A DNA stretch of 64,000 nt from Lachnospiraceae bacterium. Lineage in GTDB: Bacteria > Bacillota > Clostridia > Lachnospirales > Lachnospiraceae. Position numbers and translations under genes: made by a program. The notes below the pieces were generated by a model that had not been told where the DNA came from, did not search any database, and worked only from the letters and a program-made list of their open reading frames with translations. Below, piece after piece: positions 17,418-27,750 of the stretch; position 1 is the stretch's first letter; each line of letters opens with the position of its first letter. The stretch lies in assembly GCA_017617545.1 (NCBI GenBank), contig JAFZVZ010000040.1, forward strand, positions 1-64,000, written 5' to 3'.

Positions 17418-17470
17418 TTACAGGCGTTTGGTTATGTGTGAATTTTTTCGGGGTTACAGGCGTTTGGTTA
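17418..17470. repeat. 17-bp direct repeat duplicating the end of the carboxypeptidase gene
   Basis: TTACAGGCGTTTGGTTA occurs at 17418-17434 and again at 17454-17470, period 36. The second copy encodes the last codons and stop (VTKRL-stop) of the minus-strand carboxypeptidase gene, and the first lies just beyond the stop. It looks like a small local duplication. Confidence 0.8.
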
Positions 17471-19094
17471 CGCGGTTTTTTCTGCGGTGTCTGCGCGGCA
17501 GCACGATGAAAATGATGATCACGCACGGGAGGAAGAGCCCTCCGAAGATGACACCGCCGAGAAGGCGGGCCTTCGCTTTGATCGACCATCCGGCGAGGAA
17601 GCCGGTGTCATCCTCCGTCTTCGCTTTGGTGCCGGGCATGGGAAGCGGGGTCGTGGTCGGCGTCGGCGCGATTTCTCCGCCCGGGTTGTCGCCTTCGGCC
17701 GGTGTCGGTGTCGGCGTTGCCTCCGGTGTCGGAGTGATGCTCGGCACCAGGTAGGAGGTGTCGAGGACAACGCCCGTGCCGCCCAGCGACGGCAGCATCG
17801 ACGGCGGAACGAGGAAAATCGGCCACACGGCGTCAAATTCCTCCTGCGACATCGGATACTCCGGATTGTTGTAGAGAATACCGGCGTTGCCCACGCGGTG
17901 CCCCTGGTAGAGGTACACGACGCGGCCTATGATATTTTCCCCGTGAACGTACTCGTCGGGAAGGTTGTACTCAACGGTCTTCGTGAGCGTCGAAGGATCG
18001 GCGCCGCGGGGAAGCACGATCGTGGAATTGCGGTCGATGTACACGAGATCGCCGCTTCCGTCATCGAACATCGGGCAGTAGTCGAAGAGGCCCGAGTAGT
18101 CCTCGTTGACGGCATTTTCAATCTCCTTCATCGCGTGAGCCTTGTAGTTCTCGAACGCGTAGTTGATGATGGAGACGGTGTCGTCGTAGGAGCTGTCGGA
18201 GGTCGGGCTGCCGAGCACGATCGCGACGACGGTCATGCCCTCGCGGGACGCGTAGGTGCACAGCGAATATGTCTTGTCCTCCGCCTGGCCGCCGGATTTG
18301 CCGGCAGTGGCGTACTCGTATTTCTTGGTCTTGCGGATGAACTGGTGCGTCTGCGCGAGCATTCGGCTTTCCTTGAGGTTCGTCACGGGGATCTCATACC
18401 AGCTCGACGAAGCGATCTTGTTGAACAGCGGATACTGCGAGAGAGCGCAGGCGACAAGCCCGAGGTCGTACGCGCAGGACGTCTGCTTCGCGCCGCCGGT
18501 TCCGGTCGCGCTCGAAAACTCGGAGTTCACACCGCCGAGCGCCTGCACGCGCTCGTTCATCATCGTGTAGAAATTCTTGATCTTACCGCCGCCCATCTTC
18601 TCACCGAGCGCATAAGCGACTTCGTCGGCGGACGCGACGAGCATGGCGTAGAGGCCGTCCTGAACGGTGATGCGCTCATTTTCCACGATACCGACGCGCG
18701 TCACATTGGTGCCGATGCCGTGGATGGCCTGGTAGGAAAATGAAAGCGTGTCCGTCACGGAGAGCTTCTCCAACGCGAGCAGCGCGGTCAGAAGCTTGGT
18801 CAGGCTCATCGGCGAGCAGGATTCCGTCGCGCTCTTGGAGTACAGCACGGCTCCGGAGCCGACCTCCATGACGACGGCGTATTTGGCGCCGATCTGCGGG
18901 CCGCCCTCCAAAACGGGGTCCGCGACGCCGCGCAATGCCGGGACAGGGGAGCTGCCGGAAGGTGCCGTGGCGCTGCTTGCGGCCAGGGCCATGCCGGTAT
19001 CCATCGGAAGCATGCCGAAAACGGCGGTTCCCAACATGATCAGAACCGCCGCAAGGGCGCATAAGCGAATTCGAATGTTCCGTCGGTATTTCAC
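17454..19094 (-). CDS. D-alanyl-D-alanine carboxypeptidase, PBP5/DacA family
   Basis: 546 residues. The start is taken as the GTG at 19094, five bases after AGGAG; a GTG two codons earlier is also possible. A signal peptide at 1-40 leads to a serine-type transpeptidase fold. Active-site motifs are S97-L-T-K100, S155-A-D157 in place of the usual SxN, and K266-S-G in place of KTG. This enzyme trims the terminal D-Ala of peptidoglycan side chains outside the cell. After the catalytic domain comes a Thr/Pro-rich linker (PTPEATPTPTP), a hydrophobic segment (GGVIFGGLFLPCVIIIFIVL) and a basic tail, so the anchor is a true membrane span, not the amphipathic helix of classic PBP5. The SAD replacement is worth checking for activity. 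Confidence 0.9.
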   Translation of the reverse strand: MKYRRNIRIRLCALAAVLIMLGTAVFGMLPMDTGMALAASSATAPSGSSPVPALRGVADPVLEGGPQIGAKYAVVMEVGSGAVLYSKSATESCSPMSLTKLLTALLALEKLSVTDTLSFSYQAIHGIGTNVTRVGIVENERITVQDGLYAMLVASADEVAYALGEKMGGGKIKNFYTMMNERVQALGGVNSEFSSATGTGGAKQTSCAYDLGLVACALSQYPLFNKIASSSWYEIPVTNLKESRMLAQTHQFIRKTKKYEYATAGKSGGQAEDKTYSLCTYASREGMTVVAIVLGSPTSDSSYDDTVSIINYAFENYKAHAMKEIENAVNEDYSGLFDYCPMFDDGSGDLVYIDRNSTIVLPRGADPSTLTKTVEYNLPDEYVHGENIIGRVVYLYQGHRVGNAGILYNNPEYPMSQEEFDAVWPIFLVPPSMLPSLGGTGVVLDTSYLVPSITPTPEATPTPTPAEGDNPGGEIAPTPTTTPLPMPGTKAKTEDDTGFLAGWSIKAKARLLGGVIFGGLFLPCVIIIFIVLPRRHRRKNRVTKRL

Positions 19095-19142
19095 GGGCAC
19101 TCCTCTGTGTCAGGGATGGTTATGTCAGTGATCGCGGGGCGA

Positions 19143-19838
19143 TCAGTTCTGTCCGTAGTAAGCGTTCGGACCGTGCTTTCTTAAGAAATGCTTGTCCAGA
19201 AGCTCCTGCTGCATGCAGGGCGCGTCGCCGATGAGCATCTGGCTGTGCATTGCCATGTAGGCAAGCTCCTCCAAAACAACGGCGTTGTGAACGGCCTCGG
19301 CCGGCGAGGTTCCCCAGGTGAACGGACCGTGGGAACGGACGAGCACGGCGGGAATGTTGAGGGGCTCGATGCCGCGCTTCGCGAACGTCTCGATGATGAC
19401 GTTGCCGGTCTCAAGCTCGTAGTCGCCGGCGATTTCCTCCGGCGTCATGTAGCGCGTGCACGGGATGTCCCCGTAGAAGTAGTCACCGTGCGTCGTGCCG
19501 CCCGCGACGATGTCGAGGCAGGCCTGCGCGTAGGTGGTGGCGTTGCGGCTGTGCGTGTGAACGACGCCGCGGACACCGGGCCATGCGCGGTAGAGCGCGA
19601 GGTGCGTGGGCGTGTCCGAGGAAGGCTTCTTCGTGCCCTCGACGATGTCGCCCTGAAGGTCGACAACGACCATGTCATCCACGGTCATGCCGTCGTACGA
19701 AACGCCCGAGGGCTTGATCACGACGAGGCCCGACTCCGGGTCGTAGCCCGAGACGTTGCCCCAGGTGAACGTTACCAAACCGTATTTGGGAAGCTCAAGG
19801 TTGGCTTCCAGAACTTCTTTCTTCAGCTGTTCCAGCAT
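19143..19838 (-). CDS. araD: L-ribulose-5-phosphate 4-epimerase
   Basis: 231 residues, standard length, starting at the ATG at 19838 with GGAG upstream. It is a class II aldolase/adducin family enzyme that converts L-ribulose-5-phosphate to D-xylulose-5-phosphate. Motifs are [32 protein letters not shown], the zinc ligands in [14 protein letters not shown], and [10 protein letters not shown] with the third metal His. The closing HGPNAYYGQ is typical of AraD. No araA or araB lies in the window, so the gene is either isolated or belongs to a scattered pentose regulon. UlaF/SgbE-type paralogues cannot be excluded by eye. Confidence 0.93.
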   Translation of the reverse strand: MLEQLKKEVLEANLELPKYGLVTFTWGNVSGYDPESGLVVIKPSGVSYDGMTVDDMVVVDLQGDIVEGTKKPSSDTPTHLALYRAWPGVRGVVHTHSRNATTYAQACLDIVAGGTTHGDYFYGDIPCTRYMTPEEIAGDYELETGNVIIETFAKRGIEPLNIPAVLVRSHGPFTWGTSPAEAVHNAVVLEELAYMAMHSQMLIGDAPCMQQELLDKHFLRKHGPNAYYGQN

Positions 19839-19927
19839 ATGTGTGTCTCCGATCTGTAGTCTTATAGTTTACGCGCACTGCGCAGTGTTGCATTTCCGCT
19901 TGTTCCGTGCCTTGTTTTATCGCGTCC

Positions 19928-20662
19928 TTACTCGTCCGCCGGGAAGAAGAGCTTCGCCTCCTCGCTCGCCATGTACTGCGCGGTGGTTCCGAAAAATGCG
20001 GTCTCACCGGCGATGTGCAGGATCTTCGAGGAGTTCACGACCGCGCTGTTGATGTCGTGCGTGACCATGATGATGGTCATTCCGTCGTTCCGGTTCAGCT
20101 CGCGGAGCGTCTCGTAGAGCTCTGCGGCAGCGGCCGGATCAAGTCCCGTGATGGGCTCGTCGAGCATCAGGATCTCATGCGCCGCCAGGAGGCTCCGCGC
20201 GAGAAGAACTCGCTGCTGCTGTCCTCCGGAGAGCTCGCGGTAGCTGCGGCCCGCCAGATTCTCAATGTGAAGCTTGGTGAGCACTTCCGCGGCCTGCAGC
20301 TTCTCCTTCTTGGTGAAGAACGGCCACCAGCCCTTGTGCCCGAGAAGGCCGGTCATGACGACCTCGCGCACCGTCGCCGGAAAATCCCTCTGCATCTCGC
20401 TCATCTGCGGCAGATATCCGATACAGCCGCTTCCCTTGCTGCAGTTGATGCGGATCTCGCCCTTGAGCGGATGGATCAGACCGAGCATGGTCTTCATGAG
20501 AGTGGATTTGCCGGAGCCGTTCTCGCCGACGATACTCACGTAGTCGCCGGGGAAGATCTCAAAGCTTAAGTCCGGGATCACCGTCTGGTTGTCGTACCCG
20601 AGAGCCGCGTGCTCGCAGCTGATGATGGGAGTGTGCTTGTCGCAACAGCAATTGTCCTGCAT
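19928..20662 (-). CDS. metal (zinc/manganese-type) ABC transporter ATP-binding protein
   Basis: 244 residues from the ATG at 20662 behind GGAGG; a longer frame to 20755 is unsupported. Walker A GENGSGKS, Q-loop YLPQMSE, signature LSGGQQQR, Walker B ILMLDEP and H-loop VTHD are all canonical. The spacing and YLPQ style match ZnuC/MntB ATPases. The N terminus is Cys/His-rich (MQDNCCCDKHTP), which might bind metal. Membrane subunit and binding-protein genes would be expected next to it, but neither flank carries them (araD on one side, a zinc-ribbon protein on the other). It is therefore an orphan here. Confidence 0.88.
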   Translation of the reverse strand: MQDNCCCDKHTPIISCEHAALGYDNQTVIPDLSFEIFPGDYVSIVGENGSGKSTLMKTMLGLIHPLKGEIRINCSKGSGCIGYLPQMSEMQRDFPATVREVVMTGLLGHKGWWPFFTKKEKLQAAEVLTKLHIENLAGRSYRELSGGQQQRVLLARSLLAAHEILMLDEPITGLDPAAAAELYETLRELNRNDGMTIIMVTHDINSAVVNSSKILHIAGETAFFGTTAQYMASEEAKLFFPADE

Positions 20663-20810
20663 GATTATCCTCCGTGGGAAAACAGGGAATGATTCCCTTG
20701 TTTTATCGCATAAAATCCCGCATATCATCATACCCGCAAGCGGTCGGAAAGTCAATACATCGGCGGTGTTTCCGGGGCATTTTCAAAGGTGCGGTTTTTT
20801 GTGTTGAAAG

Positions 20811-20845
20811 CGGAAAATGAAGCGGCGCGGAGCCGCATTTTCCGA
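20811..20845. repeat. hairpin made by an inverted pair of the GGAAAATG motif
   Basis: CGGAAAATG at 20811-20819 faces CATTTTCCG at 20836-20844, with GCGGC/GCCG extending the stem inward. The right arm continues into AAG, as in the copies at 62427 and 63788. Confidence 0.7.
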
Positions 20846-20916
20846 AGAATGATACGAAAAATGCCCCCGCGCGGCGTTTTTTGGGTCTCAATACACGGAA
20901 GATACAAGGAAACTAC

Positions 20917-20945
20917 TTGCAAAACTTAGAAAAATAAGGTATATT
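20917..20945 (+). promoter_or_regulatory. promoter of the zinc-ribbon membrane protein gene
   Basis: TTGCAA at 20917-20922 and TATATT at 20940-20945 with a 17-base spacer, about 95 bases upstream of the start. Confidence 0.75.
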
Positions 20946-21040
20946 TGGGGTGTATGGGTGTCGGCGTGTGTCTCGGGGGAATTTGTCCGCGGCAGGCCTG
21001 CCCGAATACTTGAGAATACTATGAGAAAGGAAGAAATGTT

Positions 21041-21799
21041 ATGTTCTGTACAAAATGTGGTAATCAGATCCCTGACGGTTCTGCTGTATGCCCGATCTGT
21101 GGTGCGCAGTTCGCAGCTCCTCAGGCAGCTCCTCAGGTAGCTCCTCAGGTAGCACCTCAGCCGGTTCCGCAGGCAGCACCTCAGCAGTTCGCTCAGGTTC
21201 CCCCTGTAGCTCCTGCTCCTGCTCCTAAGGCTAAGAAGGCCGGCAACAACAAGCTGCCTCTGATCATCGCTGCTGTTGCAGCAGTTGCTGTTATCGCAGT
21301 AGTTCTCATCCTGCTTCTCTCCGGCGGCGCAAAGGGCGTTGTCAAGAAGTACCTTAAGGCTGCTGAGGCGGCTGATGAGGTTGAGGGCGAGGCTAACAAG
21401 TATCTTGCTCTTAAGAGCTCCAAGGCTCGCAAGGCTCTGAAGCTCGACAAGGACGACAAGGATGATGACGATGATCTCGAGTACAGCTGGAAGATCAGCG
21501 ACTCCGAGTCCTACGGCAAGGATGACAAGGAATTCAAGGGCATGATCAAGTACCTTGAGAAGAGCAAGGAAGCTGAAGTTAAGAAAGTAACCAAGATGGC
21601 TATCGTTGAGGTTAAGTACTACGCTTCCAAGGGCAAGGACAAGGACGATGCTAAGGATCAGTACATGTACTTCACCTGCATCAAGGTTGACGGCAACTGG
21701 TACATCCTTGACATGGACGGCGGCGAGAAGATCAAGACCATCGCTAACAAGTGGGCTGATATGGCCGGCTCCAGCAAGAGCGACGATGATGATGATTGA
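21041..21799 (+). CDS. zinc-ribbon single-span membrane protein, probably highly expressed
   Basis: 252 residues from the ATG at 21041. It opens with a zinc ribbon MFCTKCGNQIPDGSAVCPICGA (CxxC...CxxC), then a Pro/Ala/Gln-rich stretch with AAPQ/VAPQ repeats to about residue 60, and a hydrophobic span at about 70-95. The external domain is rich in Lys and Asp and ends in DDDDD. The codons differ from the neighbours: GCT, GTT, CCT and CTT are frequent, like the HU gene nearby, which is the usual mark of high expression. Zinc-ribbon proteins of this layout are common in Lachnospiraceae; the function is unknown. It has its own promoter and terminator. Confidence 0.85.
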   Translation: MFCTKCGNQIPDGSAVCPICGAQFAAPQAAPQVAPQVAPQPVPQAAPQQFAQVPPVAPAPAPKAKKAGNNKLPLIIAAVAAVAVIAVVLILLLSGGAKGVVKKYLKAAEAADEVEGEANKYLALKSSKARKALKLDKDDKDDDDDLEYSWKISDSESYGKDDKEFKGMIKYLEKSKEAEVKKVTKMAIVEVKYYASKGKDKDDAKDQYMYFTCIKVDGNWYILDMDGGEKIKTIANKWADMAGSSKSDDDDD

Positions 21800-21888
21800 T
21801 CATCCCGTAAGCATGTGATCACATCGGAAGATGCGTAACGGCGGCGTGAGCATGCCGAAGGCATCGGTACGATAACAACGAGAACATT

Positions 21889-21922
21889 CCCCGGGCCGCA
21901 TCGCGGTCCGGGGGATATTTTT
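21889..21922 (+). terminator. Rho-independent terminator
   Basis: CCCCGGGCCGC at 21889-21899 pairs with GCGGTCCGGGG at 21903-21913 over a 3-base loop, followed by GATATTTTT. It lies only about 10 bases upstream of the next start codon, so it may also act as an attenuator for that gene. Confidence 0.8.
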
Positions 21923-21934
21923 AGGAAAATGACC

Positions 21935-22522
21935 ATGAAGAACAAGAAGAAACTGTCCGGAACGACCAAAGCGCTGATCGCGATCGGAGCCGTTGCCCTG
22001 GTCGCGGCGATTATTGTGATCGTGTTGCTCAAGACCGTTCTCGCACCGCACGCGAGCGCGAAGAACGCGAGCAACCGGGCATTTGACGCGGTATACGGGG
22101 GCAATTACGACGATTTCGTCGAGGTTACCATCTACAACGCCGACTGTATGGTGGATCTGGGGCTGACACTCTCGGGAGAACTGCACAACCAGATCGAGCC
22201 GTTTTTTGAGACGCTGAAGGCCTCGCTCAAGGACAGTCAACTGCAGTACCGCCGCACTAAGACTACGGTGGAGGAGTATGCGAGGGGCGAGGAAGGCTTC
22301 GAGAAGGGCGTCGAGTTGCTCCGTGGGGAATACTTCGATGTGTACGACGGCCGTATCGAGCGCATGGCGCGAGCCGTCATCGAGTTTAACTGGAGCTTCC
22401 TGGACGCGAACGGAAAGAGGCTGAACGGCAAGGACAGCGATGTCTACTGGAGCATCTGTATCGACGGCAAATGGTACGCGATCCCGAACATTGATGAACT
22501 GGAGGAAACGACGTCGGAATAA
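21935..22522 (+). CDS. single-pass membrane protein, function unknown
   Basis: 195 residues from the ATG at 21935; an ATG at 21929 is two bases from the AGGA site and less likely. A Lys-rich head is followed by a hydrophobic span at about 10-35 (ALIAIGAVALVAAIIVIVLL) and an external domain of about 155 residues ending in the acidic ELEETTSE. No family recognised; the layout (span plus domain ending in a short DGKWYAIP strand) is shared with the zinc-ribbon protein upstream, whose end reads DGNWYILDMDGG. The two may be distant relatives carrying the same extracellular domain. A copy of GGAAAATG overlaps its ribosome site and first ATG. Confidence 0.8.
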   Translation: MKNKKKLSGTTKALIAIGAVALVAAIIVIVLLKTVLAPHASAKNASNRAFDAVYGGNYDDFVEVTIYNADCMVDLGLTLSGELHNQIEPFFETLKASLKDSQLQYRRTKTTVEEYARGEEGFEKGVELLRGEYFDVYDGRIERMARAVIEFNWSFLDANGKRLNGKDSDVYWSICIDGKWYAIPNIDELEETTSE

Positions 22523-22670
22523 CCGCGGCCCGCGGCGCGGAAAATGCGTGAAAACGGCGCGTTTGCGGTGAATTTTCCGAAAACGGAGAGTTTTTTCGGA
22601 GAATCCGTTCCGGAAAGCTCGAAAAATGCCGAAAAACCGCGGTTTTCCTTGCGTTTCGGCATATTTTTGC

Positions 22671-22699
22671 TTGACTTTGCCTCGGATTTCCTTTATAAC
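22671..22699 (+). promoter_or_regulatory. promoter of the HU gene
   Basis: TTGACT at 22671-22676 and TATAAC at 22694-22699 with a 17-base spacer. The start codon is about 90 bases downstream. Confidence 0.8.
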
Positions 22700-22788
22700 T
22701 TAACTGTGAGTATGATTTGCGTACAGATAAGGCTTTATGCCGTTTACGCACGTCATGGAGATAAAATTTTCACAGGAGGAATCACGTA

Positions 22789-23076
22789 ATGAATAAGACA
22801 GAATTGGTTGCTGCTATTGCTGAGAAGGCCGGCGTTAAGAAGGAAGACGCTAAGAAGATGGTTGATGCGTTCATCGGAACCGTTACCGAGACGCTCGTAG
22901 CTGAGAAGAAGGTTGTCCTTGTTGGTTTTGGTACCTTCGAAGTAAACAAGAGACCTGCTCGCAAGGGCCGCAATCCTCTTACCAAGGAGACGATCACGAT
23001 CAAGGCTTCCAAGCAGCCGAAGTTCAAGGCCGGCAGCGCTCTGAAGGATGCTGTTAACAAGAAGAAAAAGAAATAA
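22789..23076 (+). CDS. hup: HU family DNA-binding protein
   Basis: 95 residues from the ATG at 22789, preceded by AGGAGG. It compacts and bends DNA in the nucleoid. The sequence follows the family: NKTELVAAIAEKAGVKKEDAKK, VDAFIGTVTETL, the signature VGFGTFEVNKRPARKGRNPLT at the DNA-binding arm, and KFKAGSALKDAVN near the end, followed by a short all-Lys tail. Codons are strongly biased (GCT, CTT, AAG), consistent with high expression. It heads the block that continues with rqcP, divIC and tilS, although a hairpin at 23115-23139 separates it from rqcP. Confidence 0.97.
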   Translation: MNKTELVAAIAEKAGVKKEDAKKMVDAFIGTVTETLVAEKKVVLVGFGTFEVNKRPARKGRNPLTKETITIKASKQPKFKAGSALKDAVNKKKKK

Positions 23077-23114
23077 TTGTTAACGGGTGCCTTGTTGCAT
23101 AAAGAAGACATCAT

Positions 23115-23145
23115 GGGCCGGTCGGTTACTGACCGGCCCATTGTT
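23115..23145 (+). terminator. hairpin between HU and rqcP
   Basis: GGGCCGGTC (23115-23123) pairs perfectly with GACCGGCCC (23131-23139). The following ATTGTT is a weak T-run, so partial termination would let some transcripts continue into rqcP and lower its expression relative to HU. Confidence 0.65.
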
Positions 23146-23163
23146 CATAATGGACGGTTACTC

Positions 23164-23403
23164 ATGAGACTTGACAAATATCTGAAAGTATCCCGGCTGA
23201 TCAAGCGCAGGACGGTTGCCAACGAAGCCTGCGACGCCGGGCGTGTCTCGGTGAACGGCAAGGTCGCGAGGGCTTCCCTCGAGGTGAAGGTCGGCGACAT
23301 CATCGAGATCGGGTTCGGCAACAAAGACGTAAAGGTTGAGGTGGTCTCGGTCACGGAGACCGTGCGCAAGGATGACGCGAAGGAGTTGTTTCGCTATCTG
23401 TAG
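23164..23403 (+). CDS. rqcP: S4-domain RNA-binding protein RqcP (YabO)
   Basis: 79 residues from the ATG at 23164. It is a minimal S4 domain: MRLDKYLKVSRLIKRRTVANEACDAGRVSVNGKVA, then VKVGDIIEIGFG. RqcP works with RqcH in ribosome-associated quality control, helping to add alanine tails on stalled 50S subunits. Identification as RqcP, not Hsp15, rests on its short length and its place between HU and divIC, which matches the Bacillus yabO location. The ribosome site is weak. Confidence 0.92.
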   Translation: MRLDKYLKVSRLIKRRTVANEACDAGRVSVNGKVARASLEVKVGDIIEIGFGNKDVKVEVVSVTETVRKDDAKELFRYL

Positions 23404-23421
23404 CGCGACGCAGGGGGCGTT

Positions 23422-23772
23422 ATGAAGAAAGGAATTGTTCCGAAAAAACATATGCTTGCGAAGAGAGCTCTCTCGATTCTCATTCTCCTTGTCCTCGTCG
23501 GCGGGATCGGAGCGGCGAGCGTGATCGCTCTGCACGGAGCGCAGGACGATTATCAGAAGAAGCTGGAGGAGAAGGAGCGGCTGATCCGCCTGAAAGCACA
23601 GGAGGAGGCGCGCTCAGAGGAGATCGAGCAGTACCGCGCCTACGTGAAGACGCGCGGATACATGGAAGAGGTCGCGCGCGAGGTTTTGGGACTGGTTTAC
23701 AAGGATGAGATCCTGTTCCACGCGGAGGAGGGTGACGGAGTGACGCCGTCGGTGACTCCCGAGGGAGACTGA
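23422..23772 (+). CDS. divIC: septum formation initiator, DivIC/FtsB family
   Basis: 116 residues from the ATG at 23422. A short basic cytoplasmic head, one membrane span at about 16-38 (ALSILILLVLVGGIGAASVIAL), an external coiled coil (DDYQKKLEEKERLIRLKAQEEARSEEIEQY) and the closing motif RGYMEEVAREVLGLVYKDEILF are those of the family. With FtsL and DivIB/FtsQ it forms the division-site complex that activates septal wall synthesis. It sits 18 bases after rqcP and 24 before tilS, and is probably in one operon with both. Confidence 0.92.
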   Translation: MKKGIVPKKHMLAKRALSILILLVLVGGIGAASVIALHGAQDDYQKKLEEKERLIRLKAQEEARSEEIEQYRAYVKTRGYMEEVAREVLGLVYKDEILFHAEEGDGVTPSVTPEGD

Positions 23773-23796
23773 TCGGCACGGAGAACGGAGGGCCAT

Positions 23797-25275
23797 ATGG
23801 AGACTGAGGCACTGAAGAGAGTTCGTGAACTGGTGGAGCGGAAACAACTGCTGACGCAGGGAACCGGTGTTGTCGTGGGATTTTCCGGCGGCAGCGATTC
23901 GCTGTGTCTTCTTTTGTTATTGAGGGAGCTTGCGGAGGAACTTTCGCTGTCGCTCACGGCGGTACATATCAACCATGCGATCCGCGGTGAGGAGGCCGAC
24001 CGCGACGAGGCCTTCTGCAGGGAAACCTGTGAGAAGTGGAACATCCCGTTCCGCAGTGTCCACATCGATATCCCGGCGCTTGCCGCGGAGCGCGGCACGG
24101 GCGTCGAGGAGACCGGCCGGACGGAGAGATACCGCATCTTCGCGGAGATCGCGGAGGAGGTCGGTGCTACGCGCGTTGCCGTTGCCCACCACGCGGACGA
24201 CAACGCGGAGACGATCCTGATGCACCTTGTCCGGGGCAGCGGATTGCGCGGGCTCACGGGCATCGCCGCGGACAGCACTCCATTTTCCGACACAAAGGTC
24301 CACCTGATCCGGCCGCTCCTGTCCATCGGCAAGAGCGACATCCTCGAGGAACTTCGCCGCCGCGGCGTTGAATACTGCGAGGACGCGACCAACTACGAGT
24401 CGGAGGGCGACCGCAACACGCTTCGAAACCGCGTGATGCCGTTGCTCGCGGAACTCAATCCCCGCGCCGGAGAGCACATCGCGTCGGCGGGGGCGCATCT
24501 GACGGCGGCATGGCAGCTGCTGGACGATTTCGCGGAGAAGGAATTCAAGCGCCTGTACCGCGGGCGTGACGAGGCGGCAGAGGCCGGGGACACGGCAGCC
24601 GCAGGGAACGGACGCGGCCATCACGAGCTCGATGCCGCCGGCTTTCTCGCGCTTCCCTACGCGCTGCGCGGCGAGGTGGCGATGCGCTTCCTGACAGCCG
24701 TCTGCGGGCGCAGAAAGAACCTGAAGGACGAGCACGCGGAGATGGTGGAGCGGCTCTGTGAGAGCAGCGTTTCCGCGGAGGCGACGTTCCCGTACGGAGT
24801 GACGCTGGTGCGCGGGTACCAGAGCGTTCATCCGAAGGGGGAGAAGGAAACCTTTGACGGAAGACATGAGATCGCGCGCCGGGAGCTGGAGCGCGGCGTG
24901 AAGGTGACATTTTTCGGAGCCAAAACAAGAGTGTTTACCTTCGCGGTACGCAATCGTGAAGATTGCATTAAAAATCCCGACAATCCCTATACGAAATGGT
25001 TTGATTATGATACAATGGGCAAGGCTTGCGTCGTACGCACCAGGCGGCCGGGCGACCGGATCACGGTGACCCTTGACGGACATACGCAGTCCGTGCAGGA
25101 CGTGTTTGTCAACCGCAAGGTGCCGCGCGCGGAGCGGGACGCGCTCCCGATCATCCTCACAGCGGATGAGAGCGCGGTCATCTGGATACCCGGTGTCCGC
25201 AGCAGTGAAGCCTTCCGCGTGACGGATGACACGCAGCGTGTGCTGGTGATCACCGTCGAGGAAAAGGAATCGTAA
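23797..25275 (+). CDS. tilS: tRNA(Ile)-lysidine synthase
   Basis: 492 residues, starting at the ATG at 23797 behind GGAGG. The N-terminal PP-loop ATPase motif is GFSGGSDSLCLL (about 27-38), followed by HINHAIRGEEADRDEAFC and VAVAHHADDNAETILMHLVRGSGLRGLTG, all characteristic. The C-terminal third contains the TilS substrate-binding domain, ending RSSEAFRVTDDTQRVLVI. It converts the CAU anticodon C34 of tRNA-Ile to lysidine, so AUA is read as Ile; it is essential. The next gene hpt is 16 bases away, the standard arrangement. Confidence 0.96.
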   Translation: METEALKRVRELVERKQLLTQGTGVVVGFSGGSDSLCLLLLLRELAEELSLSLTAVHINHAIRGEEADRDEAFCRETCEKWNIPFRSVHIDIPALAAERGTGVEETGRTERYRIFAEIAEEVGATRVAVAHHADDNAETILMHLVRGSGLRGLTGIAADSTPFSDTKVHLIRPLLSIGKSDILEELRRRGVEYCEDATNYESEGDRNTLRNRVMPLLAELNPRAGEHIASAGAHLTAAWQLLDDFAEKEFKRLYRGRDEAAEAGDTAAAGNGRGHHELDAAGFLALPYALRGEVAMRFLTAVCGRRKNLKDEHAEMVERLCESSVSAEATFPYGVTLVRGYQSVHPKGEKETFDGRHEIARRELERGVKVTFFGAKTRVFTFAVRNREDCIKNPDNPYTKWFDYDTMGKACVVRTRRPGDRITVTLDGHTQSVQDVFVNRKVPRAERDALPIILTADESAVIWIPGVRSSEAFRVTDDTQRVLVITVEEKES

Positions 25276-25291
25276 ACGAAGGAGAGGATCC

Positions 25292-25830
25292 ATGGAAACG
25301 GTCAGTGTGATGATCCCGGAGGAACGTCTTCTTGCGCGCGTTCGCGAGATGGCGGAGCAGATCACGGCGGATTACGAGGGCTGCGAGCTGAAGCTCGTGT
25401 GCATCCTCAAGGGAAGTGTATTTTTCACGACGGAGCTTGCCAAGCGCATCAATCTGCCGATCAAGCTGGACTTTATGTCGGTGTCGAGCTACGGCGACGA
25501 CACGGAGAGTTCAGGGCGCGTGCGCATCGTCAAGGACCTTGACGAGAGCATCCGCGGCCAGCATGTGATCGTGGTTGAGGATATCGTGGACTCCGGCAGA
25601 ACGCTTGAGTTTTTGCTGGAGATGCTGAAGAGCCGCCAGCCGGAATCGCTTCGGCTGTGCACGCTTTTAGACAAGCCGTCGCGCCGTGTGACGGATGTGA
25701 AAGTGGATTACACGGGATTTGAGATCCCGGATGAATTTGTCGTGGGCTTCGGGCTGGACTACGCTCAGAAGTACCGCGCGCTGCCGTTCATCGGCAAATT
25801 GAGCATTACCAAGGAAGACGGAGAGGCTGA

Positions 25831-25834
<4 letters not shown>
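25292..25834 (+). CDS. hpt: hypoxanthine-guanine phosphoribosyltransferase
   Basis: 180 residues, normal length, from the ATG at 25292 behind GGAGAGG. Visible motifs are LVCILKGSVFFTTELAKRI, VSSYGDDTESSG, the PRPP-binding loop VVEDIVDSGRTLEFLLEML, and KVDYTGFEIPDEFVVGFGLDYAQKYR. It salvages hypoxanthine and guanine to IMP and GMP. In Bacillus the homologous tilS-hpt pair also regulates ftsH expression. Its TGA overlaps the ATG of ftsH (ATGA), so the two are translationally coupled. Confidence 0.97.
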
Positions 25835-27699
<1,865 letters not shown>

Positions 27700-27750
27700 C
27701 AAGCCACCCGGTGTGCTTGCAAAAACCATAAGAGGATATAACCGGAAACG

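Larger units (their letters stand above)
20663..21040. other. intergenic region with motif hairpin and promoter
   Basis: 378 bases between divergent genes. It holds the GGAAAATG inverted pair at 20811-20845 and the promoter at 20917-20945. I see no small gene in it. Confidence 0.6.
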
